The translations under genes were made by a program, and so were the position numbers. 52,463 nucleotides of DNA from Gemmataceae bacterium (GTDB lineage Bacteria; Planctomycetota; Planctomycetia; Gemmatales; Gemmataceae), in assembly GCA_019748295.1 (NCBI GenBank), contig JAIEPT010000187.1:1-52463 (forward strand), given 5' to 3'. Of the stretch, positions 7,424-16,180 are shown in pieces. The notes beneath the pieces were generated by a model, which saw only the letters and a list, made by a program, of their open reading frames with translations, was not told the DNA's origin and searched no databases. Position 1 is the stretch's first letter. Each line of letters begins with the position of its first letter.

Positions 7424-9701
7424 CCTCCGGAGTTGGAGCAGCGGGCTCGGGCCGAGTCGGGATCATGCCTAGCCACACTCCCAGACATCGCGCGGCCGCC
7501 ATCAAGATCACCAGTCCCACCATGATCATCACGAAGAGCGTCAGGCTCAGATTGAGCACGCCGCGGAGGATGAGGTCGCCGCGTTCGAGTTCGCGCCCCT
7601 CGGCGATCATGCCTGTGAATCGGGACGTCATCAGCGTGCCGGCGGTCATCGTCGTCGAAGCGACCCAGAGCATCGGCAGCAGCGTGGTCCACGCATAACG
7701 GCCCCGGCCTGAGTTCGTCATCACGGTCGTCACCAACGCCAGCGCCATCGCGGCGAGCAATTGGTTCGCGATGCCGAACATGGGCCAGATCGTGTCGATC
7801 GAGCCGGTCCATACCAGCAACCCCCATCCTGCGGTGACGGTGGTCGTGGCGACGATCGCGCCTGGAAGCCAATCGGGCTTCTCGAATTTCGGATGCAATT
7901 TGCCGAGCGTTTCCTGCAACAAGAATCGCGCGATGCGGGTGCCGGTATCGATGGTGGTGAGGATGAAGAGCGCCTCGAACATGATGGCGAAGTGATACCA
8001 ATATTTGACGACCCCCTCGAACGCGATGCCGAGTTTGCCCATTGCTTCGGTCAGCACGCCCGACATGCCGACCGCGAGCGTCACCGCCCCGCCCGTGCGT
8101 CCGCGCAACGATTCGCCGCCGACCAGTTCTTCGACTTGCGCGAGGTCCATCGATTCGAGCTTGAGGTGGGCGATGCTGTCGGCGCCCACCATGTGCATGC
8201 GGTCGCGGGCGGCCGGGTCGATGCCTTGCTTCTTGTAGAGTTCGTCCAGCTTCGGCTGAAATTGTGCGGTCTTTTCGATGCTCACGTTGATGTCGTAGTA
8301 AAGATCGACCGGCAACGATGCGGCGGCGATCAATGCCACGACGCCGACGACGCCTTCCATCAGCATCGAGCCGTAGCCGATGAGGGGAATATGCGATTCC
8401 TTGTCCACCATCTTGGGCGTGGTGCCGGACGACACGAGAGCATGGAAGCCGGAGACGGCGCCGCACATGATGCAGATGAAGACGAACGGGAACAGGTTGC
8501 CCTGAAAGGTCGGCCCGCCGTTCGCGAAGGTTTCGTTGATCGCCGGGCAACGCAGGGCTGGATTGGCGACGATGACGCCGAGGATCAGCAGCAGAATGGT
8601 GCCGATCTTGAGGAAGCTCGAAATGTAATCGCGCGGGCAAAGGAGCAGCCAAACGGGCAGCACGGAAGCGATGAAGCCGTAGCCGCAGAGGGCGAGAATC
8701 GTTTGCTCGCGAGTCAGCGAGAAGTAGGGTTCGAGCGCGGAGCCCGGAATAAGGCTGCCCGCCACCGTCGCCGCCAGGACGCCGACGGCTCCGATCGCGG
8801 ATGCTTCAACGACTCGCCCTGGGCGAATCTTGTACATCCACAGGCTCACGATCAGAGCGATCGGAATGGTGCATGCAATGGTGAACGTGCCCCACGAACT
8901 GCCAGGAATAGCTTGCACGGTATGGGCGGGCACGATGTAGACCGATTCGCCGTTTTGCCGAGCGACATGGAAGCCGGCGGTTTCGTTCTCGCGCGGCTTG
9001 TTGAGTTCGCGAAGGACGAACGTTTCCGAACGCGGCACGATGGGGCCGCTTTCGCGGTACTGGATTTTGCATCCCTTGGGAAAATGTCCGACGAGGGCCT
9101 CGGCCGTTTTTTCGATGCGAATCGTCTCTCCGGCGGGCAGCACAATACGGCTGCCGCGGTCGATGCCGACCGTTTCGCCGCCGAGGGCTTTGACGACGAC
9201 GAAGCCGAGCCCCGCGAGAGCGATCACGACGATGAAGAGGATCGAAAGCGACACCGCGATGGCGGCGGGTCGGCCGATCTCGGTGAGGGCGATCTGCGCC
9301 AGGGATTTGCCGCCGCGGCGGACGGAGGCGGCGAGCACCAGCATGTCTTGCACCGCGCCTGCCAGGCAAACGCCGACGATGAGCCACAGCAAACCCGGCA
9401 TGTAGCCGTATTGAATCGCGAGCACGGGCCCGATCAGCGGGCCGGCGCCGGAGATGGCGGCGAAGTGATGGCCGAAGAGCACCCACTTGTTCGTGGGATG
9501 GTAATTCTGCCCATCCTCATGAACGTGAGCGGGAGTGATTCGTGCATCATCGAGTGCCGCCACTTTCGCGGCGAGAAATCGGCTGTAGTAGCGATACGCC
9601 AGCATCATCACGAAGAGGATGCCCACCAGAAGGGGCATCGCTCGAAGCACTTCCTGGCCCGCGACGGTTTCAGTGAAAATCCCGGCCAGAAGCACGTTCA
9701 C
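7410..9701 (-). CDS. cstA: Carbon starvation protein A (CstA-family membrane transporter)
   Basis: Encodes 763 residues. GTG at 9701 is supported by GGAGG about 8 bases upstream. The family transports pyruvate or peptides across the inner membrane. Family landmarks: an N-terminal helix, RYYSRFLAAKVAALDD, TNKWVLFGHHFAAISGAGPLIGPVLA, AVQDMLVLAASVRRGGKSLA, then many transmembrane helices including GAVSGFHALVSSGTTPKM and the C-terminal GIANQLLAAMALALVTTV. An unusual hydrophilic insertion of about 90 residues (about 190-280: GETVGIDRGSRIVLPAGE to VYIVPAHTVQAIPG) sits between helices just before WGTFTIACTIPIAL. Monocistronic by appearance; dapA follows upstream on the same strand after a 48-base gap. 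Confidence 0.95.
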   Translation of the reverse strand: MNVLLAGIFTETVAGQEVLRAMPLLVGILFVMMLAYRYYSRFLAAKVAALDDARITPAHVHEDGQNYHPTNKWVLFGHHFAAISGAGPLIGPVLAIQYGYMPGLLWLIVGVCLAGAVQDMLVLAASVRRGGKSLAQIALTEIGRPAAIAVSLSILFIVVIALAGLGFVVVKALGGETVGIDRGSRIVLPAGETIRIEKTAEALVGHFPKGCKIQYRESGPIVPRSETFVLRELNKPRENETAGFHVARQNGESVYIVPAHTVQAIPGSSWGTFTIACTIPIALIVSLWMYKIRPGRVVEASAIGAVGVLAATVAGSLIPGSALEPYFSLTREQTILALCGYGFIASVLPVWLLLCPRDYISSFLKIGTILLLILGVIVANPALRCPAINETFANGGPTFQGNLFPFVFICIMCGAVSGFHALVSSGTTPKMVDKESHIPLIGYGSMLMEGVVGVVALIAAASLPVDLYYDINVSIEKTAQFQPKLDELYKKQGIDPAARDRMHMVGADSIAHLKLESMDLAQVEELVGGESLRGRTGGAVTLAVGMSGVLTEAMGKLGIAFEGVVKYWYHFAIMFEALFILTTIDTGTRIARFLLQETLGKLHPKFEKPDWLPGAIVATTTVTAGWGLLVWTGSIDTIWPMFGIANQLLAAMALALVTTVMTNSGRGRYAWTTLLPMLWVASTTMTAGTLMTSRFTGMIAEGRELERGDLILRGVLNLSLTLFVMIMVGLVILMAAARCLGVWLGMIPTRPEPAAPTPEEPRS

Positions 9702-9749
9702 GGCACTCTCCTCCAGGGCATCCGCAATCTGAAAGAGCGATTGCCAGGT

Positions 9750-10637
9750 TTACAGCAAGCCGTAGGCGGTCAGCGTCTGACGGAGCTTGGATTCCAACGC
9801 GGCATCAAGCGGCGTCAGCGGCAGGCGGACTTCGCCGGAGTCGCGGCCCAGCATCTTCATCGCGGCCTTGAGCGGGATCGGGTTGGTCGCCAAGCCGAGC
9901 ATGTCGCGGCAGAGCGTGAACAGCTTGAAGTGCAGCCGGATCGCCTCGGCATGATTGCCGCCAAGATACGCCGACACCATCGCCTTGAGATCTTTCGGGA
10001 CGATATTGCCGACGACCGAGACGACGCCGCGGCCGCCGATGCTCAGGAGCGGCAGCGTGAGGCTGTCGTCGCCGGAGAGGATCGTGAGATCGCTGGCGGC
10101 GAGGATCGATGACGCCTGATCCATCGAGCCGGTCGCTTCCTTCACCGCCACCACATTCGGATGCTGTCCGATCTTGACGATCGTTTCGGGAAGAATGTTC
10201 GAGCCGGTGCGGCCGGGGATGTTGTAAAGGCAGATCGGCAGGTCGACGGCGTCGGCGACGGCCATGTAGTGCTTGCAGTAGCCTTCCTGCGTCGGCTTGT
10301 TGTAGTAGGGGCCGACGAGCAACGAACCATCCGCGCCGGCGGCCTTAGCGGCCTTGGTCAGACGGATTGCTTCCTTGGTGCTGTTGGATCCGGTCCCCGC
10401 CATCACCTTGATCCGCTTCTTCGCCTGTTCGACGACGGCGGCGATGACCTTCTCATGTTCCTCGTGGTCGAGCGTCGGCGATTCGCCGGTGGTGCCGACG
10501 GGGGCGAGGCAATCGGTCCCTTGTTCGACGTGCCAATCGACCAGTTTCCGCAGGGCCGGATAATCGACTTCGCCGTTCTTGAACGGCGTGATCAAGGCAA
10601 CCGTCAACCCCGCGAATCGTTCGCCCTTGGTGGCCAT
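9750..10637 (-). CDS. dapA: 4-hydroxy-tetrahydrodipicolinate synthase
   Basis: Encodes 295 residues. Condenses pyruvate with aspartate semialdehyde, the first step specific to DAP and lysine synthesis, in the cytoplasm. The start is set at the ATG giving [19 protein letters not shown]; a TTG 18 bases upstream is also in frame. Key residues: GTTGE (48-52), the catalytic Tyr in YNIPGRTG (Y138) and the Schiff-base Lys in VVAVKEATG (K166). Length is normal for the family. It lies 48 bases upstream of cstA on the same strand and could be co-transcribed. lysA, the last enzyme of the pathway, is at 24150. Confidence 0.96.
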   Translation of the reverse strand: MATKGERFAGLTVALITPFKNGEVDYPALRKLVDWHVEQGTDCLAPVGTTGESPTLDHEEHEKVIAAVVEQAKKRIKVMAGTGSNSTKEAIRLTKAAKAAGADGSLLVGPYYNKPTQEGYCKHYMAVADAVDLPICLYNIPGRTGSNILPETIVKIGQHPNVVAVKEATGSMDQASSILAASDLTILSGDDSLTLPLLSIGGRGVVSVVGNIVPKDLKAMVSAYLGGNHAEAIRLHFKLFTLCRDMLGLATNPIPLKAAMKMLGRDSGEVRLPLTPLDAALESKLRQTLTAYGLL

Positions 10638-10860
10638 CGCACATCGACTGGGCAAGCCCAGCTCCGCAATTTGTCGAACCGGTCAACGCAGCCACCATCT
10701 TAGCGTTCGCGAGAGCGAAGTCAGCGCGCCTCGCTGCATCGCCTCATTGGGGAGAAGAGATCAAGAGGGTTGAACGCACGTTCGAAGCGGAGACAGGGGG
10801 GTGCGGCAATTCTCGGACGCAGGGATGGACTGCGAACGCTGAAAGCGTTCCCCAGCAAAG

Positions 10861-10895
10861 CCCAGGGTTGGCGACCAACGGGAGCCAACCCTGGG
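10861..10895. repeat. 35-base palindrome, copy 1
   Basis: cccagggttggc, centre gaccaacggga, then gccaaccctggg. The 12-bp stem is perfect. Copies 2 to 5 are at 11233, 11399, 19862 and 19999. Confidence 0.9.
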
Positions 10896-10956
10896 TAGGA
10901 TGCCGTAAATCAATGTAGAGCTCTGAAAGAGCTCCCCAGGAGGCGCCAGGTCCCAA

Positions 10957-11181
10957 TCGCTGGCCCAAATCTACGTTCACATCGTGTTTTCAACGAAGCA
11001 CCGAACGTCATGGCTGTCGGATGCGATCTTTCGAGGACACGTTCACGCATACCTTGCGAGGGCATGTCAAACACTGGGCAGCGCCGCGTTGGAAGTCGGA
11101 GGCGTCGCCGACCATGTGCATCTGCTGGTGCGACTAGGAAAGACGTCAAGCGTCTCCGACCTTAACCATGCGTGGGATTGA
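10957..11181 (+). pseudogene. IS200/IS605-type transposase remnant
   Basis: The frame encodes SLAQIYVHIVFSTKHRTSWL, then a degenerate middle, then LEVGGVADHVHLLVRLGKTS. The HVH of the HUH nuclease motif and the IYVHIVFSTKHR opening are characteristic of IS200-like transposases (Y1_Tnp). There is no start codon: the frame enters from repeat sequence at about 10950. It is also cut short by repeat sequence at about 11165, before the region where the catalytic Tyr would lie (a full protein is about 150 residues). Surrounding palindromes fit the subterminal hairpins such elements recognise. Almost certainly inactive. Confidence 0.8.
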
Positions 11182-11232
11182 GGCTTCCTGGGGAGTTCTT
11201 TCAGAACTCTACAGCGATTTACGCCTTCCTAA

Positions 11233-11267
11233 CCCAGGGTTGGCGACCAACGGGAGCCAACCCTGGG
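11233..11267. repeat. 35-base palindrome, copy 2
   Basis: Identical to copy 1 and followed by the same word taggatgcc. Confidence 0.9.
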
Positions 11268-11398
11268 TAGGATGCCCACAATCGCAAAGGAACTCTGAAA
11301 GAGTTCTCCCAGGACGCTCGGCTCAACGGCGAAACTCCAAAAGCGCGAGGCGTCCTGGCGAGCTCTTTCAGAGTTCTCGTCCGCGGAGTCTCGGTTTA

Positions 11399-11433
11399 CC
11401 CAGGGTTGGCTCCCGATGGTCGCCAACCCTGGG
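11399..11433. repeat. 35-base palindrome, copy 3 (inverted)
   Basis: Same stem as copies 1 and 2 with the loop in the reverse sense (tcccgatggtc), so the element lies in the opposite orientation. Confidence 0.9.
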
Positions 11434-11618
11434 CTTTGCTGGAGAACGCTTTCGGCGTTCGCTGCGGTTGCGTATCGCGGTCCGTCCGCCCGAGGAGCTA
11501 CCCCACCCGGAGATCGAAGCAAGCGGACAACCGATTTCTTTTCGCCTTCAAGTGTGCGATGATGCGGCGGCGGAGCGGAATTGCTTCTCCTGTTCGCTCT
11601 TGGTCATAACATTCACGC

Positions 11619-13544
11619 ATGCCTGGCCACGCCTGTCCTCGCTGCCGACGATTCAATCCGGAACCCGCGTATTTCTGCTGGTTCGACGGGATCGAGCTGC
11701 GCCCGCATGCCGGCGACGCTCAGAAGCTCGCGATCGAGTTCACCTTCCCCACGGGCCGTCGCGCTCGCACGTTCGAGGAACTGGCCCAAGCATGCCAGGA
11801 CGATTGGAACAGCGCTCGAGATCTCTTGCAGCAAGGCGCCTTTCGGCAATTCTTCGTCAGCTTGGGCCGCAATGATTTGGCGCAAAGAGCTGAAGAAGCC
11901 GCCCGCGAGACGAACGCGGATGTCGCCCTTGCACGATTCCTGCAAGCGCTCCCTGCGGCCAAGCATGCGCCGAAGCTTGATCTTCAGCCGCGCCGAATCT
12001 TCCTGGGGACGCTGGCTCCGGGCGAAACACGCTCGCTTCAAGCAACGCTGAAGAATCTCGGCGCCGGCATGCTGCAAGGCGCGATGACGGTGACGGACGG
12101 CGACGGCTGGATTCGCCTCGCCGATGCGGCCGATCCCAAGCGGTGCCTCGTCAACACGTCGAGCGATCAACGCGTCGGCATCGCCATCGACACGCGCGGC
12201 TTGCCGTCGGCTCAGTCGTATGCGGCCAAGCTCATGGTTGTCACCAACGGGGGAGTCGTCGAGTTGCCGGTCGGTTTCGATCTGGCGGCCCAGGCGTATC
12301 CCAAGGCGCCTTTTCAGGGGGCGAGCACGGCGCGCGAGTTGGCTGAGAAAATGCGGAAGCAGCCGAAAGCGGCGGGGCCGGCGCTCGAGTCCGGGGACAT
12401 CCAACGCTGGTTTGCGTCAAATGGCTGGAAGTATCCCGTCGAAGGCACGCCGGCCCGCGGGGTGGCGGGCGTGCAGCAGTTTTTCGAGGCGATGGGCCTG
12501 TCGCGTCCGCCGCTGATCCAGGTGACGCCGCGAACGCTCGAAGTGGGTTGCCGTTGGCCCGAGACGAAACGGGTTTCGTTCGCGCTGCAAACGACCTCGC
12601 GAAAATGGGTCTACGCCACGATCGCCAGCGACTCGACATGGCTGCGACCTGTCCAGCGCAATGTCGCCGGCCCGCAGCAGGCGGCGGTTGCCGTCGAGGT
12701 CGATTCGCGGCTTGCCGTTTCCAACGGAGCCGAGCCGCGCGGCGTCATCCATGTCACGGCCAACGGCGGTCAAAAGATCGCGGTGCCGGTGCAACTCGTC
12801 ATCGACGGAGCGCCACGGCCACGCAAGCCGCTTGGTTCCGTCACGCGCACGCTTGTTTGCATGATGCTGTTTCTGATGTTGCTTCGAATGGTGCTGATTC
12901 CGTTCGTCGACATGGGCGGCCGCAGTGAGATCGTTCGGCAAGCGGCGGTGAAGACAGGCCTCAACCTGGGTGCGACCAGCTTCTTGCACGAAATCGCAGG
13001 TTGGTTGCGGTTGCCGTGGGGCTCGATCCTCGCGGGTTCGGAAAGGCCGTTGCCTGAAGACATCGCCGGGGAAGGGCGCGTCGTGCCCGCGCGCGAATTT
13101 CGAGACTACTTCGCGGCCCGCTTCATTCGCGGCTTGGCCCTGTGGACTTTCTGGATCGGAGGTCCCGTCGGCGCGTACCTCGCCTGGCGTCGCGGAGGCG
13201 GGTCGAGCGATGCGTGGTGGGGTTTCGTCGCAGGCCTGCCGGCAGGAGCGATGGCGGCGGCGACGGTTGCTTCGCTTTTCCTCGTGTGCGAAACGGTCCC
13301 CCATATGATGTGGTCGGCAGTCTTCCGCTCCTGGACCGGCATTGCCGCGTGGACTGCATGGGCATTCATCGCCGTCCTCGGCTGGGGCCTGTGCGGGCTG
13401 GCGATCGGGCTGGGGATACTCCTGATCCCAGGCATGCGAGGCGCGGTTCTTCCCCCGGTCGCGGCGATGCTGGGCGGACTATTCGGCTTTTTCCGGCTGC
13501 GCGGGCTGGCGGCGATGTGTCGGGGCGAACTCGCATCGAATTGA
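11619..13544 (+). CDS. Zinc-ribbon, beta-domain, polytopic membrane protein (paralog 1)
   Basis: Encodes 641 residues. Residues 6-23 form a short ribbon, C6-PR-C9 then C20-WF-D23, with Asp in the usual fourth Cys position. Residues about 50-90 are helical (LAQACQDDWNSARDLL, FFVSLGRNDLA). Residues 110-205 and about 295-390 look like two Ig/ASH-like beta domains, separated by the motif WFASNGWKYPV and VQQFFEAMGL. From about residue 411 there is a hydrophobic helix (LVCMMLFLMLLRMVLIPFV), and from about 505 several more helices to the C-terminus. Every block up to the first helix has a counterpart in the 17045-19729 gene. The ribbon side is presumably cytoplasmic. No enzymatic motif; a scaffold or sensor is a guess. 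Confidence 0.85.
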   Translation: MPGHACPRCRRFNPEPAYFCWFDGIELRPHAGDAQKLAIEFTFPTGRRARTFEELAQACQDDWNSARDLLQQGAFRQFFVSLGRNDLAQRAEEAARETNADVALARFLQALPAAKHAPKLDLQPRRIFLGTLAPGETRSLQATLKNLGAGMLQGAMTVTDGDGWIRLADAADPKRCLVNTSSDQRVGIAIDTRGLPSAQSYAAKLMVVTNGGVVELPVGFDLAAQAYPKAPFQGASTARELAEKMRKQPKAAGPALESGDIQRWFASNGWKYPVEGTPARGVAGVQQFFEAMGLSRPPLIQVTPRTLEVGCRWPETKRVSFALQTTSRKWVYATIASDSTWLRPVQRNVAGPQQAAVAVEVDSRLAVSNGAEPRGVIHVTANGGQKIAVPVQLVIDGAPRPRKPLGSVTRTLVCMMLFLMLLRMVLIPFVDMGGRSEIVRQAAVKTGLNLGATSFLHEIAGWLRLPWGSILAGSERPLPEDIAGEGRVVPAREFRDYFAARFIRGLALWTFWIGGPVGAYLAWRRGGGSSDAWWGFVAGLPAGAMAAATVASLFLVCETVPHMMWSAVFRSWTGIAAWTAWAFIAVLGWGLCGLAIGLGILLIPGMRGAVLPPVAAMLGGLFGFFRLRGLAAMCRGELASN

Positions 13545-13859
13545 TCTCGATTTTCGGTTTCTCCAGGGGACAATGGTTCATGACTCGAAGCAGGTGAACG
13601 GATTTCCTCAACTTTCTCGACAGATCAAGGCGTTTTCGTTCGCCCGGCCCTTGCTGACCCCAAGGGCCTGTGTTACAAACGGCTACAGGATGGCGAGCCC
13701 GCCGGGAGATCCGCCCGTGCCGTCCCCTTCCCGTCTCGGATGACGGAACTTCGAGTCACGAAACCGCGACCTATGAAGGCGACTCGGCAATGCTTCAAGC
13801 AATGCCGGGCCCCGCGAGCGCCGAACGCCCCCTGTCCCATCACCCGAGGTTGTGCAGCG
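13545..13859. other. Intergenic stretch without recognised features
   Basis: These 315 bases separate paralog 1 from the vWA gene. I see no convincing frame, RNA or hairpin. An in-frame extension of the vWA gene reaches ATG 13740, but it encodes Arg/Pro/Cys-rich sequence with no family look, so I treat it as untranslated. Confidence 0.5.
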
Positions 13860-15140
13860 ATGACGGCCAAGATTCACGTCGAACGCATGATGCACCGCAA
13901 CAGCATCGCGGTTGCGGGCGAAACCGCCGCCAGCTACGCCCTGATCAAGCTCATCCCCACCGGCGAAATCCAAAAGCCGATGGGACTCAACCTGGCGCTC
14001 GTGCTCGACGTCTCGGGCTCCATGTATGAGGAAGACGGCACCGGCATCAGCCGACTGAAACGCATTCAAGACGCCGCCATCGACGCCCTGCAGAAACTGA
14101 AGCCCGACGACTCGATGACCATCGTCGCCTTCGCGCACAATGCGCTCGTGCTGCTGCCGCCGACCAAGGTTGCCGAGAAGGCGAAGATCGAAGACGTCAT
14201 CCGCAAGATCGACATGTACGACGTCGATCCCGGCGGAACCGCGATGAACGACGGCCTGCGGCTCGCCCTCGACGAAGTCGAGAAAACGTCCGGAGCCGGC
14301 AAGCTTTCGCAGATCATCGTTCTCACCGACGGCGAAACCTCGGGCGAGCACGAATGCCGCACCCTGGCCCAGCGTGCCGCCGATACGAAGATCGCCCTCA
14401 CCGTCATGGGCGTCGGCCTCGATTGGAAGGCGTCGCTCATCAAGGATCTCGCCAAGCTGTCGGGCGGCAAGTGGTACTACATCGACGTCAACAGCAAGAG
14501 CGAAGCGGAACGCATCTTCGTCGAAGAGTTCCAGCAGCTCGCCGCCGCCGGCTTCATGGATGTGCAAATGAAGCTGCGGCCCATGAAGGACATCAAGATC
14601 AAGCGCGTCCGCCAGGTCGTTCCCGAAATCAAGGAATTGAAGCTGGAAGAGCCGGAAGAACGAACGCTCGCCGCCACGCTCGGCACCTTGCAGAAGGACA
14701 ATTCGCCTCGCTTCGTGCTCGATTTGAGCCTGCCGAAACGGCCTGACGGCAAATACGTGATCGCGCAGATGGAAATCACCTACGACCTGGGCATGGGCGC
14801 CCGCGAGACGACGGGGCCGATCCCTCTCGAGATGACGTACACGGCCGCGGGGCATGGCTACATCAACGCGGAAGTGGCGAAGCACATCGACGAAGTGCAG
14901 ATCTTCGAGCTGAACAACAATCTTCAGCAGGCGATCTCCTCGAACAACGCCGAAGAAGTGCAGCGGGTGGCACAGGCGATCGAGAAGAAGGGGGAGCTGA
15001 TGGGCCCCCGCGCCGCCAAGAAGACGATGCTCGCCAAGCAGGTGCTGCAGGAAATCAACGCGGGCGGACGTGTGTCGAAGAAGACGCAGCTCGCGATGGA
15101 AGATTCGGCGCGCATGGCCGATTCGATGCCGACCAGCTGA
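13860..15140 (+). CDS. von Willebrand factor A domain protein
   Basis: Encodes 426 residues. ATG 13860 begins MTAKIHVERMMHRNSIAVAG. A complete MIDAS metal site is visible: D50-V-S52-G-S54 in LALVLDVSGSM, T127 in DPGGTAMND, and D157 in IIVLTDGE. Residues 230-335 form a beta-rich region (VQMKLRPMKDIKIKRVRQVV onward). Residues 350-400 are helical (VQIFELNNNLQQAISSNNAE and so on), as in planctomycete and cyanobacterial vWA proteins of the CoxE/TerY-like type. No signal peptide, so probably cytoplasmic. It is followed at 165 bases by the FHA gene; together they resemble phospho-dependent protein-interaction modules. Confidence 0.92.
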   Translation: MTAKIHVERMMHRNSIAVAGETAASYALIKLIPTGEIQKPMGLNLALVLDVSGSMYEEDGTGISRLKRIQDAAIDALQKLKPDDSMTIVAFAHNALVLLPPTKVAEKAKIEDVIRKIDMYDVDPGGTAMNDGLRLALDEVEKTSGAGKLSQIIVLTDGETSGEHECRTLAQRAADTKIALTVMGVGLDWKASLIKDLAKLSGGKWYYIDVNSKSEAERIFVEEFQQLAAAGFMDVQMKLRPMKDIKIKRVRQVVPEIKELKLEEPEERTLAATLGTLQKDNSPRFVLDLSLPKRPDGKYVIAQMEITYDLGMGARETTGPIPLEMTYTAAGHGYINAEVAKHIDEVQIFELNNNLQQAISSNNAEEVQRVAQAIEKKGELMGPRAAKKTMLAKQVLQEINAGGRVSKKTQLAMEDSARMADSMPTS

Positions 15141-15205
15141 GTCTTGCTCCCTCTCCGTCCGGGAGAGGGGAGAAATACCGTAGCCGTTCGCGTGACGAAG
15201 TCTGT

Positions 15206-15229
15206 GCAAGCCGGCCGGCGCCGGCTTGC
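15206..15229 (+). terminator. Hairpin after the vWA gene
   Basis: gcaagccggc (15206-15215) and gccggcttgc (15220-15229) form a perfect 10-bp stem with a 4-base loop, followed by ggctttcccttat. It lies after a short ccctctccgtccgggagagggg repeat at 15146-15172. Confidence 0.5.
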
Positions 15230-15305
15230 GGCTTTCCCTTATACCCCTTAGCAGGTCGCCACAGCGCGGCGACCCCGAGCACACGCTCCTGGAGGAACGT
15301 TCGAC

Positions 15306-16100
15306 ATGGTGAAGTGTCCCTTCTGCGGATTCGACAATGAAGACGGCGCTCTGTTCTGCGAACAGTGCAAGTCGGATCTAAGCAGCGTCCCCACGCCGGT
15401 CCACGCCCAACCGGTCCATGCGGAGGCGGTCCCCTTCGCCTACGCCGAGGCGATTCCGGTGGAGGCCATTGCCGTCGAAGCCGTTCCCGTGGAAGCAATT
15501 CCAATGGAGGCCCTCCCGGTCCAAGCACTGGAAGCCGAGCCCGTCGCCGCGGAAGCGATACCGGTGGAAGACGTGATCCCCGCGCCGCTGCCGCAACTCA
15601 CGATGCCGATCGACGAGTCGCCCGCCCCGACGCCCGCCCCGACGCCCGCCGTCGCTGCCGCCGCGGTGCATGCCGCGGCGATCCCGGCGGCTCCCGTCGC
15701 CCCGACGCCTCCTCCCGCACCCGCGGCGAACGCTCCTGCCGCCCCCGCCGCGGGCGGCGGCGTCCCCGCTGGAGCTCAGCTCAAGCTTGTCGTCCAGCGC
15801 GGTCTTCGCGTCGGCGTCGAGTTTCCGATCTATGCCGACTACAACTACATCGGCCGATCCGACGACAAGCCGGTGGACATCGACCTCGACGATCAGGAAG
15901 CCCCCGACCGCGTGTGGTGTTCCCGCCAGCACGCCGTCCTTCACTACGACGATTCGGCCGGCGTCCTGACGATCGAAGACCTCAACAGTTCCAACGGCAC
16001 TTACGTGAATCGTGCCCGCGTGTACCCGGGGCAGAAGGTCAGCCTCAGCGTGAACGACGTGATCCAGATCGGCACCGTCCACCTCAAGCTGAAGGCGTAA
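15306..16100 (+). CDS. Zinc-ribbon and FHA-domain protein with a long Ala/Pro/Glu linker
   Basis: Encodes 264 residues; GGAGG precedes the ATG by 10 bases. A classic four-Cys zinc ribbon is at the N-terminus (C4, C7, C18, C21). Residues 30-155 are a low-complexity linker built from repeats of the type AEAIPVEAIAVEAVPVEAIP, then Ala/Pro runs. Residues 158-264 are an FHA domain with the phosphothreonine-binding signature: GRS (183-185), SRQH (206-209) and NSSNGTYVN (227-235). FHA domains bind phosphothreonine peptides, so a Ser/Thr kinase elsewhere in the genome is expected. Context: it lies between the vWA gene and paralog 2. Confidence 0.93.
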   Translation: MVKCPFCGFDNEDGALFCEQCKSDLSSVPTPVHAQPVHAEAVPFAYAEAIPVEAIAVEAVPVEAIPMEALPVQALEAEPVAAEAIPVEDVIPAPLPQLTMPIDESPAPTPAPTPAVAAAAVHAAAIPAAPVAPTPPPAPAANAPAAPAAGGGVPAGAQLKLVVQRGLRVGVEFPIYADYNYIGRSDDKPVDIDLDDQEAPDRVWCSRQHAVLHYDDSAGVLTIEDLNSSNGTYVNRARVYPGQKVSLSVNDVIQIGTVHLKLKA

Positions 16101-16120
16101 GCCGCCCGGACCCCCGTTTA

Positions 16121-16157
16121 GCGAGGAGCCGCAGGCGACGCCGCGATGGCTCCTCGC
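16121..16157 (+). terminator. Hairpin after the FHA gene
   Basis: gcgaggagcc (16121-16130) and ggctcctcgc (16148-16157) form a perfect 10-bp stem 20 bases after the FHA stop codon. No T run, so it is a candidate only. Confidence 0.4.
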
Positions 16158-16180
16158 GAACGTGCGGCGGCCGTAGCGCG

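Larger units (their letters stand above)
10780..11540. repeat. Array of inverted repeats surrounding a transposase remnant
   Basis: This 760-base stretch holds three copies of a 35-base palindrome (10861-10895, 11233-11267, 11399-11433), facing arms such as ctctgaaagagctcccca and ctttcagagttc words in both orientations, and a decayed IS200-like gene at 10957-11181. The flanks gaacgctgaaagcgttc (about 10836) and gaacgctttcggcgttc (about 11443) also face each other. No other gene is credible here. Confidence 0.8.

Noticed and set aside
7761..10112. A 783-codon plus-strand open frame opposite cstA and dapA
   Set aside because: Its product is Arg/Asp/His-rich with no domain or hydrophobic pattern, and both opposite-strand genes have strong family signatures. 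It is a consequence of GC-rich third positions.
11168..11875. A 235-codon frame running from the palindrome array into paralog 1
   Set aside because: It is made of repeat sequence followed by a shifted frame of the real gene; no family features.
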